Assembly: GCA_028292105.1 (NCBI GenBank)
Contig: JAQGMY010000303.1
Location: 1 to 40,612 of the forward strand
Length of the DNA: 40,612 nt
Reading direction: 5' to 3'
Source of the DNA: Ramlibacter sp.
GTDB lineage: Bacteria > Pseudomonadota > Gammaproteobacteria > Burkholderiales > Burkholderiaceae_C
Part shown: in pieces, positions 1 to 8,585 of the stretch
How the letters are laid out: every line of letters begins with the position of its first letter
How positions within the stretch are numbered: position 1 is the stretch's first letter
Made by a program: the position numbers and the translations under genes
Notes under the pieces: generated by a model
What the model was told of the DNA's origin: nothing
The model's database searches: none
Seen by the model: only the letters and a program-made list of their open reading frames with translations

Positions 1-1309
1 GGTCACCTTCCACATCAACCGCACCGCCTGGGGCAGCAAGAAGCGGCGCGAGCTGCTGATGCAGATGCCGCTGTGCGTGCGCGAGTACTTCCCGGACAAC
101 TTCCGCGCTGCCTACCGGCAGAAGGCGCGGTGGGTCCTGGGCATCGGCCTGCAAAGCTGGGAGCAGATCAAATGGCGCGGTCGCAGCAACGCCGCGCGCT
201 ACCTGCTGCTGCACGACCGCAAGGGCGTGGTCACCTCGTTCGCCAGCATTCTGGCGTACATTCTTGTGCTGCATTTCATCCTCTTCCACATCGGCCTGGC
301 GACCGGGTGGTGGCACGCGTACTACCCGTCGCTGTTCCAGGAAGGCAGCATCTGGCGCAAGATGATCTACATCAACGCGTTCTTCCTCGCCCTGCGAGCG
401 GCGCACCGGGTGTACTTCACCACGGTCCTGTACGGCTGGGAACACGGGGTGATGTCGTTGCCGCGGATGGTGGTGGGCAACTTCGTCAACTGCATGGCCG
501 TGGCCCGCGCCTGGAAGATGTACCTGGGCTACCTGTTCAAGGGCAACCGCCTGGCCTGGGACAAGACCGCCCACGAATTCCCCTCCAGCACGCAGCTGGC
601 GCGCAAGCGCCAACGCCTGGGCGAACTGCTGCAGTCGTGGAACGCGGTGGACGAGGGCGCCATCCAGCGCGCCCTGGAGCAGAACGCCGGGGGCGAAGTG
701 CCGCTCGGCCGCGTGCTGGTCTCCAACGGCTGGCTGGACGAGGAGACGCTGGCCGAAGCCATCGCCTACCAGGCCGACCTGCCGCGGGCCCACCTGTCCG
801 CCGATCTGGTGCGCAAGCACGCCAAGGACATGCCGGTGGAACTGGCGGTGCGCCACCGCGCCATCCACATGGGCACGAACAAGAACAACCGGCCGATCCT
901 GGCAGTGACCAGTCCGCTGTCGGAAGCGGCCCTGGCGGAGATCACGCAGGGCATCGGCGCCGAGCCGGTGCAGCGGATTGCGCGCGAAGGCGAACTTGCC
1001 GTGGCGCTGCGGCTGCTGCGCGAGGACGGTGGTGACAGGGCCCCGGCGGTGCCCACCGGCCCCTTGCTGGGAGACATGCTGATCGAACGCGGGCTCCTGA
1101 GCCGGCACAAATTCGAAGGAGCCATGCAGGACTACAAACCTGCCCAGCACGGGCGCATCGGTGACTACCTGGTGGAATGCGGCGTCATCGGCCGCGAGGT
1201 GCTCGAGCAGGTGGTTGCCGAGCAGCGCAGCTTCTTCGCCCGCTCGGCCGAGAGACCCGAACAGAACCAGAGAGGATTCTTCGGCAAGCCTTCCGCGCAA
1301 CCCACATAA
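1..1309 (+). CDS. nfrB: NfrB-like glycosyltransferase (phage N4 adsorption protein B family), 5' truncated by window edge, with two C-terminal MshEN-type modules
   Basis: Open frame runs through from the window start (listed ORF 59..1309). Membrane segments (FASILAYILVLHFILFHIG, YINAFFLALRAAHRVYF) are followed by RLGELLQSW..ALEQNAGGEVPLGRVLVSNGWLDEETLAEAIAYQADLP (about 611-786) and LLGDMLIERGLLSRHKFEGAMQ...GRIGDYLVECGVIGREVLEQVVAEQ (about 1063-1236), which resemble MshEN domains. It lies directly upstream of an NfrA-like gene. Confidence 0.8.
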   Translation, partial: VTFHINRTAWGSKKRRELLMQMPLCVREYFPDNFRAAYRQKARWVLGIGLQSWEQIKWRGRSNAARYLLLHDRKGVVTSFASILAYILVLHFILFHIGLATGWWHAYYPSLFQEGSIWRKMIYINAFFLALRAAHRVYFTTVLYGWEHGVMSLPRMVVGNFVNCMAVARAWKMYLGYLFKGNRLAWDKTAHEFPSSTQLARKRQRLGELLQSWNAVDEGAIQRALEQNAGGEVPLGRVLVSNGWLDEETLAEAIAYQADLPRAHLSADLVRKHAKDMPVELAVRHRAIHMGTNKNNRPILAVTSPLSEAALAEITQGIGAEPVQRIAREGELAVALRLLREDGGDRAPAVPTGPLLGDMLIERGLLSRHKFEGAMQDYKPAQHGRIGDYLVECGVIGREVLEQVVAEQRSFFARSAERPEQNQRGFFGKPSAQPT

Positions 1310-1332
1310 GAGGATCTTCCTCGACAACGACC

Positions 1333-3657
1333 ATGAAACAAGAACAACGAAAGGCGCTGGCCCTGGCCGCCGCGCTTGCGCTTTCCTCCTTCCATGCGGC
1401 AGCGCAGACCGGGCCCAGGGGCGCAGCGGCGGCGCGCGGCGCCCACCAGGCCGCCCAGACGGCGAACAGCGCCGCCGACGCCGGCTACAAGGCTTATGCA
1501 AGGCGCGACTATGCGGCGGCCGTGGCGAACGCGCAGCGGGCCGTGCAGCTCGCCCCGGCCAGGCGCGACTACTGGCTGCTGCTGGCGCAGGCGCAAGCCG
1601 GCAACGGCCAGCCCGAACAGGCCGAGCAATCCCTGGTCCGCGCCGCGCAAGTATCGGGCGACGACGGCGCGCTGGCCCGCGCACGCACGGACCTCGGACG
1701 GCAACGGGCGCAGGTCGCGGGCGACGCCATGTACAAGGCCTTGCAGGCTGGCGATGTCAAAGCCGCCATAGCGGCCGGCACGGACGCGGTCCGCTTCGCG
1801 CCGGAGAACGCCGGCTTCCGCCTGGTGCTGGTGCATGCCTTGCTGCGCGACGGCCGCTTTGCCGATGCGGATCGCGTCGCCAACGAAACCATCGCCCTGC
1901 TGCCGGACAGCGCCGCGCCCCTGGCGCTGCGCGGCTACGCGCGCCAGGGCCTGAACCGCTCGGCCGACGCTGCGGCGGACCTGGACCGTGCCCTGCAACA
2001 GCGCGGCGTGCAGCCGGCGTCCCAGCGCCAGCTGCGGCTGCTGGCCGCCGACCTGGCGCTGGCGCAAGGCAACGGCGCCCGCGCCGTCGAACTGTTGCAG
2101 GCCTTGCCGGCCGACGACGCCGACGCCGCCGGCCGGCGCGAAATCGCGCGGCAAGCGCTCGCCGCGCCGGGGAGCCCCACCACCTTCGCGCTGCGCGCGC
2201 CCGGCATCGATTGCTCGAACGTCGACGCCTCCCAGACCTGCACGCTGCAGGCGGCGGCGGTGCCTGCGCTGCCCGGCTTCGCGAACGCCACCGCTGCCTA
2301 CCGCGCGCTGGAAGAGCGCGACGTCCAGCGCGCCCTGGCGCAAGCGCGCCTGGCGACCGCGGCGGCGCCGGGCCAGCGCGACTGGCAGCTGATGCACATG
2401 AACGCGGCGTTGGCCGCGGGCGAGAACGCCGAAGCGGAACGCGCGGCGAGCGCTGCCCTGGCGCTCTCGTCCGACGCCCCCCTGCTGGCGCAGCGCTCAT
2501 CGATCCGCCGCGGCCTGGGCAACACGGCCGGGGCCAATGCCGATGCCGAGGCTGCACTGGCGGCCGGCGGACTGCCGGTGACGACCGAGGCCGCGCTGCT
2601 GGCCGACCTCGGCCGCACGCGCGAGGCCCGCAACCGCCTCGCCACCGCACCGGCGGACGCGGGCACGCCACAAAACCGGCTCGACGCCGCCTACCTGTCC
2701 ACCCGCATCGGCGACACCGAAGCGGCCCGCCAGTCGTTCGCGGCGGCGGACGCCGGCGGCGGCCTGCCGGCCACCTCGCTGCTGGACGCCGGCTACGCGG
2801 CCATGCACAGCAAGCACGATGACGAGGCCCTGCAGTACTTCAAGCGCGCCATCGACGCGGCCAACGGCCTGCAGCTCAAGATGGAGCCGCAGATGTTGTA
2901 CGACACCCGCCGCACCGTGGCCGACCTGACGCGCAAGTGGGGCGTGCTGGCTTCCGTCACGCTGCGCAACGGCGCCGGCATCGCACCCGGCTTCGGCAAC
3001 ATCAACGGCAGCGGCAGCGGGCGCGTCACCCAGGCCGGCGTCGAGGGCTACTACCGTCCCTGGGGCTACCGCAACGGCGAGTTCGTCGAGTTGTTCGCCC
3101 GCGGCTTCATGACGCTGAACGACCAGAACAACGGCCTGACCGGCGGCGAGAGCTTCCAGGGCGGCGTGGGCGTGCGCTGGAAACCGATCTCGGCGCAGAA
3201 CCTGGTGCTGTCCTTCAGCCGCGTGTTCGGCCCCAACGTCAACGACGACTGGCTGGCCCAGGTCGGCTACTCGTGGGACACCGGCAACGACCTGCGCGTG
3301 GACGGCACGCCGAGCTGGTGGACCGCCCGCTTCTACGCGGAAGTCGGTCGCTATCTCGACGCCGGCAACAACTACGGCATCGCTTCGCTGATGGCGGGCC
3401 GCAGCTACCTGCTGGGCGGCGATGGCCGCACGGTGCTGTTCCCGCACGCTTTCGTCGGCGTGGAATACAGCTCGAACGACCCGTCGGCCAAGACCTCCGC
3501 GGGCATCGGCCCGGGTGTCAGCGTGCGGCGCTGGTTCCGCGACGACGTGTACAACGCACCCCGCTCGTACTGGGACCTGACGCTGCAGTACCGCGCCAGG
3601 CTCAGCGGCGATGACCGCATGAAGGGCCTGTTCGTGAACGGCCTGCTGTCGTACTGA
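1333..3657 (+). CDS. nfrA: NfrA-like TPR outer-membrane protein (bacteriophage N4 adsorption protein A family)
   Basis: ATG at 1333 with signal peptide (MKQEQRKALALAAALALSSFHAAAQ), TPR-like Ala-rich repeats, and a C-terminal beta-barrel-like region (GVGVRWKPISAQNLVLSFSRVFG..SYWDLTLQYRARL..NGLLSY). It sits immediately after nfrB. Confidence 0.8.
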   Translation: MKQEQRKALALAAALALSSFHAAAQTGPRGAAAARGAHQAAQTANSAADAGYKAYARRDYAAAVANAQRAVQLAPARRDYWLLLAQAQAGNGQPEQAEQSLVRAAQVSGDDGALARARTDLGRQRAQVAGDAMYKALQAGDVKAAIAAGTDAVRFAPENAGFRLVLVHALLRDGRFADADRVANETIALLPDSAAPLALRGYARQGLNRSADAAADLDRALQQRGVQPASQRQLRLLAADLALAQGNGARAVELLQALPADDADAAGRREIARQALAAPGSPTTFALRAPGIDCSNVDASQTCTLQAAAVPALPGFANATAAYRALEERDVQRALAQARLATAAAPGQRDWQLMHMNAALAAGENAEAERAASAALALSSDAPLLAQRSSIRRGLGNTAGANADAEAALAAGGLPVTTEAALLADLGRTREARNRLATAPADAGTPQNRLDAAYLSTRIGDTEAARQSFAAADAGGGLPATSLLDAGYAAMHSKHDDEALQYFKRAIDAANGLQLKMEPQMLYDTRRTVADLTRKWGVLASVTLRNGAGIAPGFGNINGSGSGRVTQAGVEGYYRPWGYRNGEFVELFARGFMTLNDQNNGLTGGESFQGGVGVRWKPISAQNLVLSFSRVFGPNVNDDWLAQVGYSWDTGNDLRVDGTPSWWTARFYAEVGRYLDAGNNYGIASLMAGRSYLLGGDGRTVLFPHAFVGVEYSSNDPSAKTSAGIGPGVSVRRWFRDDVYNAPRSYWDLTLQYRARLSGDDRMKGLFVNGLLSY

Positions 3658-3659
3658 CG

Positions 3660-4493
3660 ATGCCGCGTTTCTTCAGCGGCCTGGTGCTGGCCGCCGCATT
3701 GGTTTCCGGCTGCGCATCCACCACCGTGCCACCCATCGAGGGGGTGGTCTGGCAGATCGACAACGAGCACACCGAGCCGCGCGGCGACTGGGACAAGCTG
3801 GGCGTGCGCAGCCTGCTGGTGCAGTGGACGGTGGTGGACAACCTGGCCTTCGTCGGCGGCACCGACCTGCCGGCCGGCGCGAAGATGCCGGACTGGCAAG
3901 CCATCGCCAGGCAGCCCTGGGCGACCGAGGTGATCGTCGGGCTGGCCGGGCGCTTCGACGAGCGCGGCGCGCGCGGTGACCTCGAGGGCCTGGTGCAGCT
4001 GTCGGCCAAGGTGGCCAGGACGCCGCCGCCGGTCAACGTGGCCGGCTATTACTTCCCGATCGAGATCGATCCGACCTGGATGGAGGCCTACCGCCTGCGC
4101 ACGTTGCTGGCGCAGCTGCCGCGGCCGTTGTGGATCAGCGTTTACGACAGCGCCAACGTCGGGCCGGAGGAACTCGCGCAGAGCCTGACGGAGTGGCTGC
4201 CGCCCGACGTCGGCGTCTTCTTCCAGGACGGCGTCGGCGTGCATGCACGCACGGCTTTCGTCGCGCGCCACTACACGAATGTGCTGGTGCGCCGGCTCGG
4301 CCGCGATCGCGTCCGCGTCATCGCCGAGGCGTTTCGGCCACAGGTGGGTGGCGGCTTCAGGCCGGCCACGCTCGAGGAGCTGCGGCCGCAACTCGCGGCG
4401 TACGACGGGATTCCGATCTACCTGTTCGAGGGGCCGCGCTATGTCCCTCCCGAAACCGTCAACGGGCTCGCAGCCGTCCAGAGACAGCCGTAG
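3660..4493 (+). CDS. DUF4434-like lipoprotein, predicted TIM-barrel/glycosidase-like
   Basis: Starts directly after the nfrA stop. Lipobox LVSGC at the N-terminus. TIM-barrel-like segments (VWQIDNEHTEPRGDWDKLGVRSLLVQWTVVD..., VAGYYFPIEIDPTWMEAYRLRTLLAQL, PLWISVYDSANVG). Confidence 0.65.
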   Translation: MPRFFSGLVLAAALVSGCASTTVPPIEGVVWQIDNEHTEPRGDWDKLGVRSLLVQWTVVDNLAFVGGTDLPAGAKMPDWQAIARQPWATEVIVGLAGRFDERGARGDLEGLVQLSAKVARTPPPVNVAGYYFPIEIDPTWMEAYRLRTLLAQLPRPLWISVYDSANVGPEELAQSLTEWLPPDVGVFFQDGVGVHARTAFVARHYTNVLVRRLGRDRVRVIAEAFRPQVGGGFRPATLEELRPQLAAYDGIPIYLFEGPRYVPPETVNGLAAVQRQP

Positions 4494-4567
4494 GTTTTGT
4501 CCTACAAGGCATGCGCAGCATTTCCTACCCGTGCGCTTCTGCCGAGCTTCGTACAGTTGGTAAGCCC

Positions 4568-6610
4568 ATGAAAAAACTGCTTACGATTGGCTCGACCTTG
4601 GCAGTGCCCGCATTGCTGGGATGCTGGGCCTGTGCCTTCGCCCAGTCGCTCGGCACCCCGGCCGCCACGGCCTGGATCGGCCGGCCGCTGGAGATGACGG
4701 TGCCGGCCCGTTTCGCCAGCGGCGAGGCGCGCGACGACTGCGTGCACGCGGACGTCTTCTACGGCGAGAACCGCTTGCGCCGCGACCAGGTCCGCACCTC
4801 CGTGATCGGTGGTGAGGACGCCCGCCGGGTGCGCATCGAAGTGGCGGCGACCATCGACGAGCCGATCGTCACGGTCTCGGTGCGCGCGGGCTGCAGCAAC
4901 ACCATCACGCGCAATTACACGCTGTTGCCTGAAATGCCCTCGGAACAGATGCTTGCAGGCATCGTCCGGCCGGCGGCGCAAGCCACGCCCGCAGCGCATG
5001 CGGCGGCCAATGCGCTGGGTGCGGCGGCCACCCCGGCGCCGCTGCGCATGTCCGGCCTCGGGTCGGCACGGGCGCCGGCGGTGCGGCCTGCGCTGGCGAT
5101 GCGCGACGACCGCATGCCCCGCGCGCGGATGACCAGGAGCCTGCGCGCCACCGACAGCATCGGCAGCCCGCGCCTGAAGCTGGAGCCCTTCGAGCCCGAT
5201 CGCCAGACCCTGCTGCGCGTGAGCGCCACCTTGTCCGACCCCATGGGCGACGTCGGCCGGCGCGCGACCGCAGCCTTGCTCTGGCAGGCGATCAACGCCG
5301 ACCCGACCGAGCTGCTGCGGACCACGGCGATGATCCAGAAGCTGGAAGGCGACCTGGCTTCCCTGCGCCAGTCCGCCAGCCAGACCCGCGCCGAGATGGC
5401 CGCCCTGCGCCGACGCGTCGAAGACATCGGCCCCTGGTACGCCAGCGCTGCCGCGCTCCAGGTGCTGGCCCTGCTGGTGCTGGTCGCCGCAGCGGCTGCC
5501 GGGACCGTCTGGTACCGCACGCGCCGCGCCGGACGGTCGATGGATCCCTGGTATTCACCGTCGCCCGATTCGGTGCTGGATTCGCAACTCGACCCCACCC
5601 TGGACGCGCGCGATGAGCCCGCCCGGACGGCCGCGGCGCCCGAGCCGTCGCGGCCGCAGCCGCAGCCACACCGGGTGCCGGCATCACAGCCACGCCCCGC
5701 CCCGTTGGTGGTCGAGCCATCGATCGTGTTCGAGTTTCCGCGTGCCCCCGCCGAGATCAGCGCACCTGTGGTGCCCCGCGTCGTCTCCGCGCCCGCGGCC
5801 GTGCCGGCCCAACGCGGCCCGATCGCGTTCGAGGTGCCGCTGCAGGCGGACAAGCCGCGCCGCAGCACCCCACGCGGGGTGCTGCGTGTCGAGACGCTGG
5901 CAGCCACCTTCGAGGAAGTGGAATTCCTGTCTTCGCTCGGCGTCCCGGCCGATGCGATGGACGTTCTCAAGAGCTACCTGGAAGCCACGGCGAACCCGGC
6001 GCCCCTGGCTTTTTTCGAGCTGATGCGCCTGAGCGAAAGCGAAGGCGACCAGGCGGCCATCGCCGCGGTCCGCCGCCGCTACACGCAGGTGTACGGGCTG
6101 GAGCCGCCGACGGTCGAACAGTTGACCGCGCCGCTGAGCCTGGACAGCCTGCCGGACCTGAGTGCGCGCATCACTGCCGCATGGGGCCGCAGGGTCGCGC
6201 TGGACATCATCGAGCAGGCCCTGTTCAGCGTGCCGGCCCCGGGCGCGGCGCTCACGCTGCAGGCCGGCCGCGACCTGATCTGCCTGTATGACGTCGCCAT
6301 GACGCTGGTGGCCGAGGGCGCAGGCGGCGCGGCAGTGCCCAACGGCGAGCCGGAGCCCCATCCGCTCGCCCCCTGGGCCAATGCCGACGACCCGGGCGGC
6401 GCCCTGATGGCGATAGAGGCCGCAGGCGAAGCCCGCGCGGACGCGCACTTCGGGCTGGACTTCGACCTCGACACCCCGGCCGAACCGGAAAGCGACAATC
6501 CCTTCGCCCATCTGCAGCTCGAACCGTTGCCGGATGTGCTGCCCGCAACCGCGAGCCGCGAGGACGACGCCTTCAGCGCCGCCATGGCCTCCGAGCGCTC
6601 GCGCTACTAG
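4568..6610 (+). CDS. FimV/HubP-like protein (signal peptide, FimV-like N-terminal domain, coiled coil, TM, acidic/Pro-rich C-terminal region)
   Basis: MKKLLTIGSTLAVPALLGCWACAFAQSLGTPAATAWIGRPLEMTVPARF... and NYTLLPEMP resemble FimV N-terminal domains. LEGDLASLRQSASQTRAEMAALRRRVED coiled coil, then TM ALQVLALLVLVAAAAAGTVWY, then a C-terminal FimV-like region. Confidence 0.6.
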   Translation: MKKLLTIGSTLAVPALLGCWACAFAQSLGTPAATAWIGRPLEMTVPARFASGEARDDCVHADVFYGENRLRRDQVRTSVIGGEDARRVRIEVAATIDEPIVTVSVRAGCSNTITRNYTLLPEMPSEQMLAGIVRPAAQATPAAHAAANALGAAATPAPLRMSGLGSARAPAVRPALAMRDDRMPRARMTRSLRATDSIGSPRLKLEPFEPDRQTLLRVSATLSDPMGDVGRRATAALLWQAINADPTELLRTTAMIQKLEGDLASLRQSASQTRAEMAALRRRVEDIGPWYASAAALQVLALLVLVAAAAAGTVWYRTRRAGRSMDPWYSPSPDSVLDSQLDPTLDARDEPARTAAAPEPSRPQPQPHRVPASQPRPAPLVVEPSIVFEFPRAPAEISAPVVPRVVSAPAAVPAQRGPIAFEVPLQADKPRRSTPRGVLRVETLAATFEEVEFLSSLGVPADAMDVLKSYLEATANPAPLAFFELMRLSESEGDQAAIAAVRRRYTQVYGLEPPTVEQLTAPLSLDSLPDLSARITAAWGRRVALDIIEQALFSVPAPGAALTLQAGRDLICLYDVAMTLVAEGAGGAAVPNGEPEPHPLAPWANADDPGGALMAIEAAGEARADAHFGLDFDLDTPAEPESDNPFAHLQLEPLPDVLPATASREDDAFSAAMASERSRY

Positions 6611-6629
6611 GACGAGGGACAGCCAAACG

Positions 6630-8522
6630 ATGTCCTCGATGCAGCCGAGATCCAAGAACCGGGACGCGTCGGCCCTGTTGCTGGAAGCCGACCCCGACGT
6701 GCTGCCTGACCGATCGCTGGCCGGCTCGCGGCCGGCCTGGCTGTATACCGCGGCCCTGCATCCGGCCGACGAAGCGCAGCGGCTCACCGAGCTGCGTGGT
6801 TTCTCGATCCTCGACACCGACCCGGACGACGACTACGACCGGCTGGTGCAGCTCGCGGCAGTGCTCTGCGGCGCACCGATGGCGGCACTGACCTTCGTGG
6901 ACGCCAACCGCCAGTGGTACAAGTCGCGCGTCGGCGTGCCGGTGCAGCAGTTGCCGCGCGAGAAGTCCTTCTGCGCCCATGCCATCCTCGATGCGGATCG
7001 CACGCTGGAGATCCCGGACGTCGCCAAGCTGGGATGGGCCGACCCGCAACCCTGGGGTGGCAGCGGCCCCATGCTGGGCTTCTATGCGGGCGTGCCCCTG
7101 CGCACCCGCGACGGCAGCGCGATCGGCACCTTGTGCGTGATGGACCAGGTGGCGCGCCGGCTGACGGACAGCCAGCGCGACGGCCTGGAGAAGCTCGCCA
7201 AGGCGGTGGCCAGCCAGCTGACGCTGCGGCGCCAGTTGCGCATCGCCACCGAGACCGACCGCCTGACCGGGCTGCCGAACTGGTTCCACTTCGAAGCGGA
7301 GTTCGACCACAACAAGCCGGATTGCGGCATGGTGTGCTTCGTCCGGCTGAAGACCATCAACCAGATCAATTCCGCGCATGGCTTCCGGGTGGCCGACAGC
7401 CTGATCAAGCAGACCGCCGACCGGCTGCGCTTCTTCGGCGACCGCGGCGCCTTCATCGGGCGCATCAAGCGCGGGCTGTTCATCCTGTTCTTCCCGCAGG
7501 CACGGCCCGACGAGTTCCTGCGCGCGCTGGCGCCCCAGCTCGCGGGCAGCCTCGCCAGTCCCTACGAAGTCAACGACCTGTCGCTGGTCTGCCCGGTCAA
7601 CCTGGGCTTCGCTTCGTTCCCGGACGACGGCAAGACGCTGGACGAGGTGGTGAACGCGGCGGACGCCGCGCTGCAGGTCGCGATCGAGCGCGAGCAGCCG
7701 ATGGCCTTCTTCGACCGCACCGTCGACAACGTCCAGAGCCTGCATTTCCGGCTGGAACCGCAGTTGCGGCGGGCGCTGGAGAAGAGCGAATTCGTCAACT
7801 ACTACCAGCCGAAGGTGGAACTCTCCACCGGCCGCATCGTCGGTGTCGAAGCGCTGGTGCGCTGGATGGATCCGACCCGCGGGCTGGTGCCGCCGGGCGA
7901 GTTCGTCCCGGCGCTGGAAACCACCGACCTGATCGGGGAAGTGGCGCAGAAGATCATGGAGCGCGCCATCGACGACTGGCGCAGCTGGCGCGACGCCGGC
8001 CTGGTGGCGCCGCGCATCGCCGTCAACGTCGCGGCCGCGCAGTTGCGCAACGAAGATTTCGTGCCCGCCCTCGAGCGGGCGCTGCAGGTGCTGGACGGCG
8101 ACCCCTCCGCCATCGGCATCGAAGTGACGGAAAGCATCCTGATCTCGAACATGGAGCGCGCCATCGAGGTGCTGCAGCAGGTGAGGGCGCTCGGCGTGCC
8201 GGTGGCCATCGACGATTTCGGCACCGGCTACTCCTCGCTCGCCTACATCGTCACGCTGCCGATCGACGAACTCAAGATCGATCGCGCCTTCGTCAAGAAG
8301 ATCACCTCCGACCCGGCGTACGAGGGCATCGTGCGCACCTGCGTCTCGCTGGCGCGCGGCCTCAACCTGAAGGTGGTGGCCGAAGGCGTGGAAACCGAGG
8401 CGCAGGCGGACAAGCTGCGCGACCTGGCCTGTGACCAGGCGCAGGGCTTCTTCTACAGCCCGCCGGTGCCGGCCGACCAGCTGGTGCGGATGCTCAAGGA
8501 GCAGCCCTTCGAGCGGCCCTGA
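6630..8522 (+). CDS. GAF - degenerate GGDEF - EAL domain protein (probable c-di-GMP phosphodiesterase)
   Basis: GAF-like N-terminus (RLVQLAAVLCGAPMAALTFVDANRQWYKS). TDRLTGLPNW linker. GGDEF position reads GRIKRGLF. EAL motifs intact: VEALVRW, NVAAAQL, IEVTESIL, DDFGTGYSSL, LKIDRAFV, VAEGVETE. Confidence 0.88.
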   Translation: MSSMQPRSKNRDASALLLEADPDVLPDRSLAGSRPAWLYTAALHPADEAQRLTELRGFSILDTDPDDDYDRLVQLAAVLCGAPMAALTFVDANRQWYKSRVGVPVQQLPREKSFCAHAILDADRTLEIPDVAKLGWADPQPWGGSGPMLGFYAGVPLRTRDGSAIGTLCVMDQVARRLTDSQRDGLEKLAKAVASQLTLRRQLRIATETDRLTGLPNWFHFEAEFDHNKPDCGMVCFVRLKTINQINSAHGFRVADSLIKQTADRLRFFGDRGAFIGRIKRGLFILFFPQARPDEFLRALAPQLAGSLASPYEVNDLSLVCPVNLGFASFPDDGKTLDEVVNAADAALQVAIEREQPMAFFDRTVDNVQSLHFRLEPQLRRALEKSEFVNYYQPKVELSTGRIVGVEALVRWMDPTRGLVPPGEFVPALETTDLIGEVAQKIMERAIDDWRSWRDAGLVAPRIAVNVAAAQLRNEDFVPALERALQVLDGDPSAIGIEVTESILISNMERAIEVLQQVRALGVPVAIDDFGTGYSSLAYIVTLPIDELKIDRAFVKKITSDPAYEGIVRTCVSLARGLNLKVVAEGVETEAQADKLRDLACDQAQGFFYSPPVPADQLVRMLKEQPFERP

Positions 8523-8538
8523 CAGCGGCGGCAGCAGG

Positions 8539-8566
8539 AAAAAGGGGCGCCGAGGCGCCCCTTTTC
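8539..8566. terminator. Bidirectional intrinsic terminator between convergent genes
   Basis: aaaaaGGGGCGCCgaGGCGCCCCtttt: perfect 8-bp inverted repeat (8544-8551/8554-8561) flanked by A and T tracts. Confidence 0.85.
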
Positions 8567-8585
8567 CGCTCGCGCACGCTCTCCC

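Noticed and set aside
1161-2822. 553-aa plus-strand ORF overlapping nfrA in another frame
   Set aside because: Arg/Pro/Ala-rich shadow frame. The nfrA frame has the signal peptide and barrel-like sequence.
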